The notes: generated from the letters alone by a model not told the origin. Positions 33,796 through 45,555 are shown, counted from the first letter of the stretch. The stretch: 64,000 bases of DNA from Fragum whitleyi (GCA_948146395.1 OX411549.1:39355692-39419691); one strand, 5' to 3'. Made by a program: numbers and translations.

Positions 33796-34589
33796 AACTA
33801 ACAAGTAGCATATTTAGCAGAGTAAAACTTTTTATTCATATGTATCATATCAAATTCAACACTCTGGTTGGATGTCTCATACAAATTTTAATGAAATTAC
33901 TAAAAGTGTTCTTTTATAAATGATTGTAACACTTAATTACAAACTTGGACATCTTGATCGTGGGTCTCAACAGGTGAAACCAAATGAAAATAGGATAAAG
34001 ATGTTCAGTTTCTAATTGATGTAGAGGTGTGACAGACATATCAAGTTGTAAGTTGTATGTATTAGACAAGGAGAAACGACATGGACAGGTGAAACTCATG
34101 TGGAGTTTGTTGTTATGTAGAAGATGATCTGGCCAATCATGGAGTCTACAGGTTCATCCATAATGATGGTTAAGGAGAACCAGTCATGTATGGAGGTGTT
34201 ACTGTTCTTTGTGCAGCAGGAGGTGAAACATCTCTCCATTAGCTTGGAAAGCACCGAAACTTGTTGTAGCTTTGAATAGGGTATTTATCTTAGTGTGACA
34301 GGAGGTGAAACATCTCTCCATTAGCTTGGAAAGCACCGAAACTTGTCATAGCTGAAGATTTTGTCCATGGTGTTTTAATGGTCTATACACAGAACTTCTA
34401 GTGGTAGTGCTGTCTAGAATCCGTGATTTTGATGAAAGACTTCCCTGATTGCTTCTAGTGGAACATTCTGTTAACAACAGATTACAACCAATATTTGATA
34501 GCACAACTGTAAATTTGCCAAGCTGCTTGACATTCTTCCATGATTTTCATCATCAGATTTCTTTCATGTTTTATCTTTTTTTTTTATTT
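33796..34589 (+). other. Non-coding interior of LTR element
   Basis: No long plus-strand frame. Contains a direct repeat of about 48 bp with an 82-bp period (GGAGGTGAAACATCTCTCCA ... GCACCGAAACTTGT at about 34219 and 34301). Possibly a decayed or replaced pol region. Confidence 0.6.
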
Positions 34590-34602
34590 AAGTGGGGGTG
34601 AG
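34590..34602 (+). other. Polypurine tract
   Basis: AAGTGGGGGTGAG immediately before the 3' LTR; plus-strand priming site. Confidence 0.85.
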
Positions 34603-35583
34603 TGTAAGGAAATAGTGCTTTTTGGAAATATTACCCCACCCACTATTTTAGCCTTGCCAGGATTCCTGGCATTAGTTACTGTATTGCTGAACTGCCAAGT
34701 TTACATTAAAATGTGTTTATTTGGGTTTGTGAAGTATTTAAGGACTATTTTAATGTTGAAACTGGTCTGTTGCAGCAGTTAGCTAGAGAAATCTGCTTAT
34801 TTTAACATTTGTCGTCTGGTTGTTTACAAGACTGCAGTGATTATCTCCCTTGACTACAAACTATTTATTCCTCTATTATCTAATCTAACTCTGTCAAGAA
34901 GCCCTTATACTGTCAATAAAACTAAATTATGTTTGTTGTTTGCCCTTACAGCATTAACTTTAAGGAATTATTTGTGTTTAACAAGTTATTGAATTCCTGG
35001 CTATGACCTTTAAGTTTGGAAGGAGGGAATCTTTGAATTCCTGGCCACTTCAGATTTTCAAATGTCAAATTCTAGCTTTTCTGAGAAATCTATTTATAAT
35101 GTAAGGTATCAATGTTTAGGTCTTGGTGTGCTCTATCTAATTATGTGCACCACTAATTCATATTGTTTATTTGTATGTAGCATTTGCATCTGAAAGGATT
35201 TGCTCCTGGCAACATGGCTGCAGTTGCCAGGAATTGTCATATTTACCTGACAGGAATCCTGTCAGCCAGGAACGTTTTGATTGGCCTAGTGAGACCTTCC
35301 ACTGCCTCTGATTGGTTTGTAAGGCTGTCACTATGGTGATCAAAAGCTTATAAATAGGGGTAAATCCTGGCAGATGATCAGTTTTAGTATCAGATTCACT
35401 CATGAAACATGTCTTTATTATGATGTAACAAGGGCCTCAGATGGCTATTCATTCATTAAATATCATCATTATCAAGCTGAATTGTCCTTTTATACAGTCC
35501 TTATGCTAATTAACCAGGAATGCCTTATTTGAAGGAGATATTGGGACCTTAGAAGCTCGGATAAGGGCAACATTTTGTTTACA
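34603..35583 (+). repeat. 3' LTR
   Basis: 981 bp, same length as the 5' LTR. TATAAATA at 35349-35356. Confidence 0.93.
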
Positions 35584-35940
35584 CTATTGAATGTAAGCAC
35601 ATACAAGTTTGCATGTTTATCACACAGACGATGTATTAAAAGACTGTATAATTTTTATTTTGTTAGCAAGCTTTTCTGTAAATATAACCTCATTATACGA
35701 ACTTTTGGATCAACCCTCGTACGTCTATCTTCCTTTTTAACTATCCACTTACAGTTATAAATGAACAAAAACAATTTAATCCGGTAAAACACAAAATGCA
35801 CTGATCATTTCGTATATATTTGGGAACCGCAAACCCAAAATGGGGTTCTAATAACAATTATTATTATTAGCTTTTGAAATAGCCTTTATTAAAAACTTCT
35901 TTTTCTGGTGGATCTTCTTTGATTATGTGCATACAAACTA

Positions 35941-36250
35941 CAGTTGAGAATATCTATATATAGCGAGTGATTTTGAAATGATTTCAGAATGAATTTGCCG
36001 AGCTGGTGGTTATGAGCGGTTTTTGAATGATGTTTACGGGAAGTGATGAAGTATTGTTTATTTCGTTCAAAATGGTGATCGAAATTAGCAATATTTCATT
36101 AGAGTCAACAGCATCGTGAAATTGACAATCTACGGATTAGATGCGTTTTTTTTAAATGATTTGGATATTTTGACTTTAGTGAGTTTTATTCATTATATGA
36201 ACGGAAGGATAAGCGTGCGTTTTGGAATGGTTTTGAATGGTTTAGACTAG
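35941..36250 (+). mobile_element. Family A MITE, rearranged remnant
   Basis: CAGTTGAGAATATC at 35941, a core with TATTTCGTTC / GAAATTAGCA (variant loop), then a second start-like GTCAACAGCATCGTGAAATT at 36098. Confidence 0.55.
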
Positions 36251-37197
36251 CTTTGGCAGACAATATAGCCTAAGATCAGCCTGCACGGAATAGCAGTCTG
36301 ATCTTAGCCTACACTGACTGCTTTCTATGTCATTATTGAGAAAAACACTCGAGCCAAGCGGACTGAAATTTCATGTAAATTGGCGGAGTATCTCAAACAA
36401 AATCTAAATTCAGGTTAAGGAAGCGGTATTGAGTAGATCTTATTCGAAACATTTCACAAACCGAGTTTTGTCGTATAAGTTGTCATAAAAGACTTGTAAA
36501 ATAACATCTATTATGAATTTGGATTTTGAATCAATCGCCTAAATTATATCGTCTCTTGGCGACTAAAATACCACGTCTAAAGCTGAAGGCACAATATTTT
36601 TATCTCCCATATTCCATAAACTGATGGAAACAGTACGCATGTCTTAGTACTTCTACACAATATTTCCCCACATTTATTTGACATGTACATATAGGTCTCA
36701 GGGGACCTGTTACCTTGTACGAAATCATGTCTGATATTCGACAGAAAGACGTTTTTCTGAGAAATATTTTCGCTCTTACCGATCCGCCGGGGGACATTAA
36801 AACGCAACATTGCATGTTTCCATCTTTCTTATTTCGGTTGTATATTGTTGTTTTATATCTAGAAATGGTTTAAAATTCATAATTTCATCTATGTGGTAAT
36901 ATAAGAAATGCGTTCCGTCTGTCGACAACGGGTTCCGAGAACTTAAGGCAGTGGACCTGTAATAGGTTCACAGCGTTTCGGAAGCAATGAACTTAAGCAG
37001 TGCACATAGAAATTGTATTTGTTTACAAGCTTTCATCGGGATAACATTTAGAAAATAAATTTATACAATTTTATATATTTTTGCTTCGATCGGGACGAAA
37101 ATCTATGCTAACAGAGGCACTTTTGAACCATATAACGCTTGTATGTCCCTGAAAAAGAGACAATGCCCTAAGCCCTCTGCTGCTGAATTGAGTAGCT
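36251..37197. other. Spacer with a family E left end
   Basis: TTAA + GGCAGTGGACCTGTAATAGG at 36947-37003 is the left end of a family E element whose rest is missing. A small GATCAGCCTGCACGG..GCAGTCTGATC hairpin is near 36275. Two overlapping minus-strand frames near 36577-36815 are not recognisable. Confidence 0.5.
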
Positions 37198-37330
37198 GCC
37201 CTGCGTTCAGGGAAATATCGTATGTAAAACGTTTAAAAAATGATACCCATCTCTGCAAGTAAGTTAATGTGCAAAAAAGGGCATCATTTAAAAACATTCT
37301 CAAACCTTTTTTTTTATCCTGAACGTAGGA
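37198..37330. mobile_element. Family B palindromic MITE, degraded
   Basis: CCCTGCGTTCAGGGAAATAT ... ATGATACCCATCTCTGCAAG ... TTTTTATCCTGAACGTAGGA. Confidence 0.75.
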
Positions 37331-38050
37331 CTAGGTGGTCTGAAGCTGGTTTATGGTTAAGTGTTATCCATAAACACAACACCGATGATAGCGGAGCTAG
37401 AACCACAGACCTTCAGATTACTTGACAGTCTAGATTGGATGATATAAGTGAAGGATCTAAATACAGGTGTGGAAAACGTAGAAAATGTTTAATCATCTAC
37501 GAACAAGCATTGGCCAACCATGCTCGCCAATATAAAAGTTAGCTAATTAACACTGTTGAATAGACCTATCAACCGATTCATTTTTTAAAAGTTAATATTC
37601 AGCTAATGTCATGTATATGAGTTAGTTGATCTTCTTTTTTTGCTGAGTATATATGTACGATTAAAGTTTATAGGGCTATGCTTACATACTTTTTCGCCCG
37701 TGAGAGATCAACACATCGTTTCAACTGTTTTGGTAAAGCCGCAGTTTAGACTTCGTATTAGGCGATTACTAGCAACGGCTTGACACAATAGCCTACTATA
37801 GAAACACATCCCCGCCCTCCAAATTAAAAAAAAAATATTCGCATAATGTCAAGTTGGCTAAACGATGAGCTTCTAATTACATTTCTTTTACATTAAGTTT
37901 CTATTAAAACAGAGCATACTTCATAGAACTTGTATTCACGCAGATTGATTGATATCTAATTAGACATGATTTCTATAAGACCAAACACGTGTTTGTGTAA
38001 TCAAGCGCAATCGTCTTTTAACTTCTATCATTAGCCACAGCTACAGAATG
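37331..38050. other. Spacer, nothing recognised
   Basis: No supported feature. Confidence 0.4.
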
Positions 38051-38051
38051 A

Positions 38052-38240
38052 GGGGGTATTTTGGATTTCAGATTTAAATATTTCACAAGTCCTTGCTCAA
38101 ACCCTATATTGTGGGTACTCATTGGAATTGTCTCATCGAGACAATTCAAATGAGTACCCACATCTTAGGATTTTATCAAAAAATAAAGATTTTAATTTGG
38201 AGTGACTCCCTCTTATCTTTTCCTCTGATAAGCTTTTACT
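38052..38240 (+). mobile_element. Family C palindrome element
   Basis: GGTACTCATTGGAATTGTCT / GAGACAATTCAAATGAGTAC at about 38115-38158, flanked by CAAACCCTATATTGTG and CACATCTTAGGA. Shares GGGGTATTTTGGATTTCAGA with the 25760 copy. Confidence 0.8.
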
Positions 38241-39250
38241 GGAGACAAAATGCAGGTCCATTGGTTTAGAGAGGGATGTTGAATTCACATGCCTGACACG
38301 GGTTTTTCTACCTGCGAACAAGTATATTTTTTCAATGGTATTTGTCAGTGGACAGGTAGATACCAGGATAAATCTCAGAATGATATTAAACAGATCTAGG
38401 AGATTAATTATCATAATGTTTATATCAAAGGGTACAAAACGTTATATTGAATGAAGTACTAGTAAATGCTGTAGTCCAGCATTTACTTCTTTAATTAAAC
38501 AACGTTTTTCTCACATTTGATTAGTACACCGAAAATCCCTACGCCGTACAAAAACAGATGCAGAAACATTTTCATTTTTGTGCACAAGTTTTTTTTATAT
38601 ATTTTTTTTTTTTTTTTTTTATTTAACCTGATCTATTAAAAATTGTCATTTACTTGTCCGGAGACAAGTGTAGAATTCATGTATTTCCACCTTCTATAGA
38701 AAAAGAGGTGTGGTTTTCAGGTTTAAAGTACACTTTAACCCGCTCTTTTGTAGCGTTCTTAACATGTTTAAATAGTTTAGAACGCTCCGGGATCGCTCAG
38801 AACGCTTCGCAACTTCATTAAAATTCTTCTAAATTTCTCATGATTTCATTGGTTGGCGTATAATAGAAATAAAAATAAAAATGGTAATAACAATAATAGT
38901 AATAATTATGATAATGATAATGTTAATAAAAACTTTACTTATTGAAGGTTAAGCTGACATCATTATACACGCTATTCAGCATAAAAAATGAAAAACTTAT
39001 TCATAATGAGGCGTAAATGTACAGTGCCTGTTTGGTTTCGCGAAGATGCACAAATCTATTCATAGAACAAACATGGTATATTTGAGAGAAGGGAATTAAT
39101 AAAATATCCCCTATTTTGATCGATCGAAATTAACGATGTCATATTACCCTCTCCCTCTTTAATATCGTTTTAATAACTTATCACTCATAATTCATCTGCA
39201 TTCTAAACCCTTGTCAATGGCATAATCTTCTAACATGAATTAAATACTAT
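38241..39250. other. Spacer; T run and small hairpin
   Basis: AGTAAATGCTGTAGTCCAGC / ATTTACT hairpin at 38461-38487; a long T run near 38605-38622. No gene. Confidence 0.5.
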
Positions 39251-39251
39251 C

Positions 39252-39358
<107 letters not shown>

Positions 39359-39846
39359 TAGCTCAGCTGTTTTCGTAGAAAATCCGAGGTATTTCTATAA
39401 CCTTGGTGTCGTCGTAATTGTCGTCGTTGTCGTCGTGTTTGCATTTACTTGAAACCTGGCACACATGTTCACCATCAAAAGAGCAACCTTACCTACCAAG
39501 GAGGAAAACTGTAGATGTTTTTTTATTGTGAAAATTAATCCCCTTTAGCGACTTACATTTTTGCAACCATCCAGCACTCTATAGCAGAGCGTAGGCAGCC
39601 GTAGGCGGTGCTCTTGTTTAATGAAAACATTTATTGCAATCTTATATACCGAATCAAGTATATACCTAAAAGAACTAACTTCTTCTTCCTTTGTAAGTTA
39701 TTCCACAGCAAATTAATAGTGGAAGCGGTCTCTAATTGTATACGGAGGTTATTGACTCTGGATTTTTTTTCGATTACGCAATATACAGACGGGGTTTGAA
39801 ATAATTCGACAGTTACTCTACAGAGAAATAATCTACAATATTAATA
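39359..39846. other. Spacer, nothing recognised
   Basis: Short GTCGTCGT-type imperfect trinucleotide run at about 39405-39438; otherwise nothing. Confidence 0.4.
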
Positions 39847-40194
39847 CAGTAAAACTTGTATTAAGAGACCACTAAAGGGACCACCAAAAAGCGGTCGTTT
39901 ATGGAAATGGTCGCTTAATACGAAAAAGCATGATAAATGTGACAGTTTATTTTGATAACATTTATAGATTGTCGGCAAAGTCGAAGTGAATCCTATGATG
40001 TTCGAACCCATTAGAATCGTCTTATAGAGACGATTCTAATGGGTTCCAACAACATAAGATTCAACAATAACCAATTTTTCGTTAAGAATGTCCTCTTTTT
40101 CAGGGAATTTGCTTACGGTGAAGGGATTTTTTATGGTGGTCGCTTAATGAAATTGGTCGCTTAATAGACGTGGTCGCTCGAGCAATATCGACTG
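39847..40194 (+). mobile_element. Family D MITE (348 bp, TA target)
   Basis: TA-flanked. CAGTAAAACTTGTATTAAG at the left and CTCGAGCAATATCGACTG at the right share an inverted CAGT..A..TTG pattern. The subterminal motif GCGACCAC-type (TGGTCGCTTAAT) is repeated near the ends. Centre is the palindrome CATTAGAATCGTCTTA / GAGACGATTCTAATGGG. Confidence 0.85.
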
Positions 40195-40451
40195 TACACA
40201 AGATTTATGACTCCCGTGTCTCTATTAGGATTTCTACTCGTCTTCGTAGTCAGGGCGATAGATATTCCTGGTAGCTTTTGTCTCTTGTACTTTTTCTGCC
40301 CGTACAAAATCGGACAATGAACAAAATTTTGTTGACTGACTTAAAAATAGGTTATTTTTAACTTCAAAAGCTATCGAAATGATCTCGTGTCTTTAACGTT
40401 TATATGTGTTTTTGACATATTTATATCTAGTTTAATGTTTTATAAAGCTTA

Positions 40452-40672
40452 CAGTTAAGAACATTCGAAAACTGACATTTGCCTCATTCAAAACCATTCT
40501 AAACCGCTCACCCAGCGCTCGATTCACTCGCTCCAAACAATCACTAATACCACGGTCAAAAACGTTCCTAAATCACTTAAAAATATAAGATCAACAACTA
40601 CATTCAAAATGTTAATTGCTAGGAAAATCCATGATTTTATAATTACATATTTGAACGTGTAAACGTCTGACT
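40452..40672 (-). mobile_element. Family A MITE, truncated by family E remnant
   Basis: CAGTTAAGAACATTCGAAAA ... stops at ACGTCTGA, where the family E right terminus TTACGGGTCCATTACC + TTAA (40672-40691) begins. Confidence 0.7.
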
Positions 40673-40689
40673 TACGGGTCCATTACCTT

Positions 40690-41084
40690 AAGCTTCGAGT
40701 CGAGTCATATGTGTTGCTTAGCGACTGTTAAAGAAACTGTTCATGGCGAGCGCTTTCGTATCCTGAACGCAGGGTAGGTCTTTCGCAAATTTATCCAAAA
40801 GATTGAGGGAAATGGCCATTTTGATCAAAAGCAACAGCCACATGACGACTGGATAAAGTTGTCAGGATTTAAACATATATTACATGTACGAACTAAAGTA
40901 TTAGCCAAGTTCTACTGCCAACGTAACTGAAAGATTCAGACTAAAATGCAGTTTCAACTATAGATATGATGTGGAGTTACACCATAAACAAACGTTTGAA
41001 CAAAAACACCAAGCCGGTATGACACAATAATTGTTACAAATGGATTTTGATCGGGGTTTGGTCCAACGGTTATAGTAGAATTTG
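40690..41084. other. Spacer with a family B end fragment
   Basis: GCGCTTTCGTATCCTGAACG+CAGG near 40750-40773 is a lone family B right terminus. Confidence 0.55.
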
Positions 41085-41206
41085 CACTGCGTTCAGGATG
41101 GCTTAACAGTGCAAACAGTTCGCTAATTATACCCCGCTTTGCACGCGAGTACACGTGCAAAGCGGGAATATAAATGACAAACACTTTGCGTCATCCTGAA
41201 CGTAGC
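41085..41206. mobile_element. Family B palindromic MITE
   Basis: CACTGCGTTCAGGATGGCTT ... ATTATACCCCGCTTTGCACG / CGTGCAAAGCGGGAATATAA ... GCGTCATCCTGAACGTAG. Confidence 0.85.
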
Positions 41207-41829
41207 TCTTTAGTCTGTATTATGTTCAAATACGGTTCTATTTTACAAACCCATCATGAAATTGTGTTTTTTGAGAAAATCTTTCATTTTTCTCAACTCA
41301 ATGTTTTATCTATACTATTATGTGATGTGTTGTTTCATGTAATGTAAATGATTGTGCCCTTTTTGAGCTAGAATTTGGTTTATAATTTAGCAGGACACTC
41401 TGCTATTTGTTATTAAATTCAATTTATCTGAAATTTGGTCATTAACGAGCCTTAAAATTCAGAGCCATTTTACAATGTGATGAAACTGAAATCTATAAGT
41501 TTCCAAAATTGCTTTGATGATAAGTTCTTTTTTCTTTTTTATGACTTTGAGTTGAATTTTCTGCGTTTCACACACACACATACACACACAAACTACCGTT
41601 ATATAAAAGCCATGGTTAGTGACGTGATAAAGAGTTAGACACGAATAAGTTGAAATCGATAAACATCGGACAAAGTCTTTCATAAAGAACATATTTTATG
41701 TGAATATGGTAGAAAGTTAAGTACATTTAGCAATCATTTTGTCATTAGAGATAAAAAGATAAGAAGTGATTATGTGACACTCCACACCAAAAGGGATCAT
41801 TCCTAATTTTTGGAAAGTCATTGGTCTTG
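41207..41829. other. Spacer, short CA repeat
   Basis: (CA)n of about 24 bp at 41567-41590. No gene. Confidence 0.45.
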
Positions 41830-41927
41830 CCTTGCGTTCAGGATGAGAAATCGGTGCAAACTGCAAGTTCTCATGTAAAGCGGGGTATAATTTGCAAACA
41901 GTTTGCACCGTTTTGTCATCCTAGCGC
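41830..41927. mobile_element. Family B palindromic MITE, internally deleted
   Basis: CTTGCGTTCAGGATGAGAAA ... AAAGCGGGGTATAATTTGCA ... CGTTTTGTCATCCTAGCG. Most of the left arm is lost. Confidence 0.8.
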
Positions 41928-42013
41928 GTGGTTGGTGAAACTCGGCGGACTTCGCAGGCCGATCAAGATCTAAAATTCTTATTTTATTTCTTTATTTTTG
42001 AGCCATATATTAT

Positions 42014-42334
42014 TTTATCTTATAACTATACAAATATCCGTATGATAACAACCCGTATGATATTTTTTATGATATCACATAGTTATTTTTAGAACATGAT
42101 ATAATGTGGTTATTTTTAGAAACTTGCATTTCAGTTAGAAACGCCGACGAAAACAAGACAAAAAGAGGTTATAAGATAAATATAATACGTACTAAGTGTA
42201 TTGTATGAAAAAATATCTAACTCGGTTGTGAGAATTGGTAATTGTCTCGGCAGAGCCTCAACAATGATCAATTCTCCCAACCTCGTTAGATATTTTTTTC
42301 CATACAAAACACTAACTACGTATTATATATATGA
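42014..42334 (+). mobile_element. Family J repeat (~320 bp), copy 1
   Basis: Begins TATCTTATAACTATACAAAT; internal stem AATATCTAACTCGGTTGTGA ... CAACCTCGTTAGATATTTTT with loop CTCGGCAGAGCC. Same family and orientation as 47074 and 59356. Directly followed by a family A MITE. Confidence 0.85.
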
Positions 42335-42336
42335 TA

Positions 42337-42690
42337 CAGTTAAGAACATCGTACAATTGACAAGCTGAAAGTTTTTGAAATGAGATTGAATGAGTATGTT
42401 GGGCGAGTTTTTGGTTAAATTCAAGGGAGGTAATTAAATATCGCCATTTTTTTTTCAAGATGAACAAAATTAGAGATATTTATTACCTCCCTATAATAAA
42501 ATATGTTTACAAGTTCTACAAATAACTTCCTACTTCTTTTAGAATAAAGTATATGCTTACACGTGCGAAAGTGTCAGTGAAATACTGTTTTCTAGCCGTT
42601 TTTAGTTTGAATGCTGTTGATCTTATCTTTTAAAGTGATTTTGGAGCGTTTTGAATGATTTGAGTGATTGTTTGGAATGAATTTCAACTT
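42337..42690 (+). mobile_element. Family A MITE, 3'-truncated
   Basis: CAGTTAAGAACATCGTACAA; core GGGAGGTAATTAAATATCGC ... GAGATATTTATTACCTCCCT at 42425-42490. Ends within the 'gtttggaatgaat' block. Confidence 0.85.
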
Positions 42691-43480
42691 CTATCTACCT
42701 GTACAAACAAATCTGTTTCAAACTTGCTAGCGGGGATGTTCTGCAAAGGGGCTGCCGTAAAATAATTATAAAATGCATATGTGCAAATGTTTTCAGTTAG
42801 TTGTCTTACTTAAATTTTAAGTGTGTGACTGAAAACGTTTATTACTTGCATGGATGTTAATTGAAGTCCTTATTATAAAATTAATAGTTTATCATTATGA
42901 TGCTTTTTTTTTCAAAATATTGATGTCTTATTAAGTAAACTTCATTGAAGTCGAAGATTTTATCATTATAACTATTTTAAAGGATGCTGAAAGATAAATC
43001 TCGACATCTTATCAATTTCATATATGTCACTTTACATACACGTGTACATATTGTATTTTTCAATGTTCTTGAACAGACACACGAAGTACAATTGCTGCTT
43101 GGATGAATTAGAAATCGTTATTCTCTTAATATTACGGTTACCAATTGACCTTGCGCAGCTTAACCTCTATTACCATAAATTATTAACGTCACAAGTTGGA
43201 TAAAAATAGCTTCGGGTATATTCGTTTATTACCGACGAATAAATATTGATTTAAAGAGTTTAATTATGCTGTCATCACTGCAGATTGAACTTACGTCATT
43301 ACGCTCAGCGAGTTATTTCGAAGTTGAAGATCGTGAGTTCGAGACTCCCATAGGTCTAGAATCTTTTTATACGTTTTTTTTTTTTTGCACTTGATTATTA
43401 CCTTAATTTTATATATACAGTACTAATATTCTTTTATCAATGTGTATGTATTTTAAACTATTTTTTCATATTGTTGCTTT
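42691..43480. other. Spacer; weak tRNA-like string
   Basis: GTGAGTTCGAGACTCCCA near 43333 resembles a B box, but no full tRNA or SINE can be drawn. Confidence 0.4.
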
Positions 43481-43513
43481 TTTTATTTTGTTCTTTTTTT
43501 TCGTATTTTGCAT

Positions 43514-43725
43514 TCAGGCTCCTTTCTCTGTGTCTCGCTGTGGTGATAGGAGACACCCTGTATCCTTTTTCTCTTTCCGAATCCGACAAACGATCCTCCT
43601 GCAAACACCAGTCGCCTCAGCAAATAAGCCGATGGCCGCTCTTTCCTCAGAAACCTTTCCGAAATATTGTATATAATCTCTTTTGCCCTTGAGCCCAATT
43701 GTCGGCGTGGTTGCACATTTGTCAT
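43514..43725 (-). pseudogene. Transposase-associated HTH N-terminus, frameshifted
   Basis: Two frames together resemble the N-terminal helical/HTH region of DDE-transposase-like proteins abundant in invertebrate genomes. The first frame (Met at 43725) reads 'RQLGSRAKEIIYNISERFL'; after a shift near 43640 another frame reads 'LFAEATGVCRRIVCRIRKEK' and stops at 43514. Family hallmarks are the [KR].L....REIVYNV segment and the .AAEATGVS..TV.RI helix. No catalytic domain follows within 300 bp. An exon of a larger gene is the alternative reading, but the frameshift argues for decay. Confidence 0.5.
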
Positions 43726-43799
43726 TTTCTTTGCAATAATGGCCAAATACGTGGGGCGCTTATACAAAAAATACAAAAAAGGAAAAAGGGAAAAAAAAG

Positions 43800-43865
43800 T
43801 GTTGAAAGAGGGATTCGAACTCGGATCGCTAGATTCAAACGCATCGATCTTTTCCTGATCAAGCA
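43800..43865 (-). other. tRNA-like B-box string
   Basis: Minus strand GATCCGAGTTCGAATCCCTC resembles a B box; no acceptor stem. Possibly a SINE scrap next to the HTH remnant. Confidence 0.3.
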
Positions 43866-44185
43866 TTATTGCGTGTAGATAATGTAGCCAAAATTAATAC
43901 CTTTATTGATTTGTTTCTTCGCGGAACAGCCGACAATCCTCGTAAATGAACGAATCAGAACGAAAAATTATTTATTCAACGTTAATTTATGCTTTGCATA
44001 AGGTCAGTGCCGGGTCATTTGGTAATCTTAATAACAATCAAAAACAACCTATGTACAAAGTGAAAAAAAAACACTATAAGCCCCCGTTTTCATTTACAGG
44101 CTACATCGATTTTAAAACAATAAAAGAATTTTGTTTGTTTACCACAATCTTTAAAAACGATAGTTACAGAGATTAAAAACGTGAT

Positions 44186-44282
44186 GTTGTAATAGACAGA
44201 TAATAATATATTTATTATCTGTCTATTACAACACCGCGTGTTAATATAGTATGTGTCTAACCATTGTATAGACACATACTAT
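44186..44282. repeat. Two adjacent perfect hairpins
   Basis: GTTGTAATAGACAGATAATA / TATTATCTGTCTATTACAAC (44186-44232) and ATAGTATGTGTCTA / TAGACACATACTAT (44246-44282), 13 bp apart. Confidence 0.85.
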
Positions 44283-45125
44283 GTTTTTGCACTAAGCCAT
44301 CAAAATATACTGCTAGAATTGACATTGGTTATGAATACAAACTCTTTTTATTGTAAATTGTATAAAAAAAAAAAACATGTGGTAAAGCTGTTCGGGTGTT
44401 TGATCCAGTAATCCAAGCCATCATAAACGATTAAGAACTAACGTCCACTTTTCCTTGTATCAGCTTTAACGGGAATTTTATGATAATGAATTCAGCGAGT
44501 TGACATTAGTTCGTCGTTACAGTAATAACCGATTCTGCGCCATTTGGTTTTACGGGGTTTTGTGGATTTTTTATATTAATGGGAAATTTATTCAATCACC
44601 TCCTATTTTTTCTTCTCTTTGACGTGATCGGATTATACGGCGTGATGGACCGAAACGAGCGATCCTTTTTACGGGTTTTGTTACACCAATAATTCTAAAT
44701 TTTCCTGTGTCCTTGCAAATGCCTCTTTCCCATAATTATATCTAACACACAGTTGCATTCACGAGAGAGGTACCTCCTTTTGAGCTAGTCTATGAGCATT
44801 GATCTGTATCTTGAAATCCCGTTACACCAAGCCAGAAATTAACGAAGAAATCTGAAAGAGCATGCCTCAAGGATAATTCCTGTAATGTTGTGATAAAATC
44901 AGGACAAAAACTTCAGATAAGAAGAAACTGAATGGAAAGTTTTTACTCGGTCGCGAGTCGGACGGCAATCCATGGCAAAAACTAGCTGGAATGCAGCTGA
45001 AATCTATTACATGTAAATATAAAACTATGAACTTACAGGTTCAAGGCATGGATGAACTGATGTCATCGTTAGATTTTCTAGAAGTTTATTTGTAAATCAA
45101 CTCTTTCTCCCTCTTATTTTCTTTA
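44283..45125. other. Spacer, nothing recognised
   Basis: No supported feature. Confidence 0.4.
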
Positions 45126-45555
45126 CAGATAATAACATCGTGAAATTGACCAGGTGAACGACTTTGGAATGATTTCGGAATGAAATCGAATGAGCGAGAG
45201 GAGCGAATTTTGAGTGAAATATAAGGGAGGTAATCCAATATCGCATTTTTTTCAGATTGAACAAAATTAGCGATATGTATTACCTCCCTTTAATGAAATG
45301 TGCATGGAAGTTCTAGAAATAGCTTAATGTTTCTGCAAGAACCAACCAGATTCTTAAAATTTCAATTATGACGGTGAACTCGTGATTAAGTTCTCTATTA
45401 ATTTTGAAGGTAGTTTTTGATGTTATTTTTTTAGTCGTTTTGAGCGTTTTCGAATGGGTTTAGTGAATGTTTGGAATGAATGAATGGAGCGCTGCGTGAG
45501 CGCTTTGGAATGATTTTGATTGATATTAATATCAATTTCACGATGTAACTAACGG
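45126..45555 (+). mobile_element. Family A MITE, complete
   Basis: TA-flanked CAGATAATAACATCGTGAAA ... ACGATGTAACTAACGG. Core AGGGAGGTAATCCAATATCG ... CGATATGTATTACCTCCCTT. Confidence 0.9.

Larger units (their letters stand above)
32002..35583 (+). mobile_element. Young LTR retrotransposon with gag only (3.6 kb)
   Basis: Two 981-bp LTRs (32002-32982, 34603-35583) start TGTAAGG and end TTTACA. A CTAT target duplication lies at 31998-32001 and 35584-35587. A primer-binding site TGGTGTCAGAAGTGGGA directly follows the 5' LTR (one T between); it matches the complement of animal tRNA-Leu 3' ends. The polypurine tract AAGTGGGGGTGAG abuts the 3' LTR. By eye the LTRs differ at one site (GTTAAC near 32222 against GTTTAC). 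The 1620-bp interior has a gag-like ORF and no room for reverse transcriptase or integrase. Gypsy-like by gag and PBS; it must rely on another element's enzymes. Confidence 0.93.
31138..35719. mobile_element. Mariner-like element (~1.0 kb net), split by LTR element
   Basis: TA-flanked terminal inverted repeats: CGAGGGATGATCCAGAAGTT at 31138 and, inverted, CGAGGGTTGATCCAAAAGTT at the right end (35719). Three mismatches were counted over about 28 bp. The TA-CGAGGG-type terminus is typical of mariner elements. Removing the LTR element and one CTAT leaves about 996 bp with no intact transposase frame, so it is non-autonomous or badly decayed. Confidence 0.85.

Noticed and set aside
33914..34099. 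Minus-strand frame in the LTR element interior
   Set aside because: Antisense to the element, no similarity seen.
32566..35403. Identical 78-codon minus-strand frames
   Set aside because: They are the same LTR sequence twice; identity reflects LTR youth.
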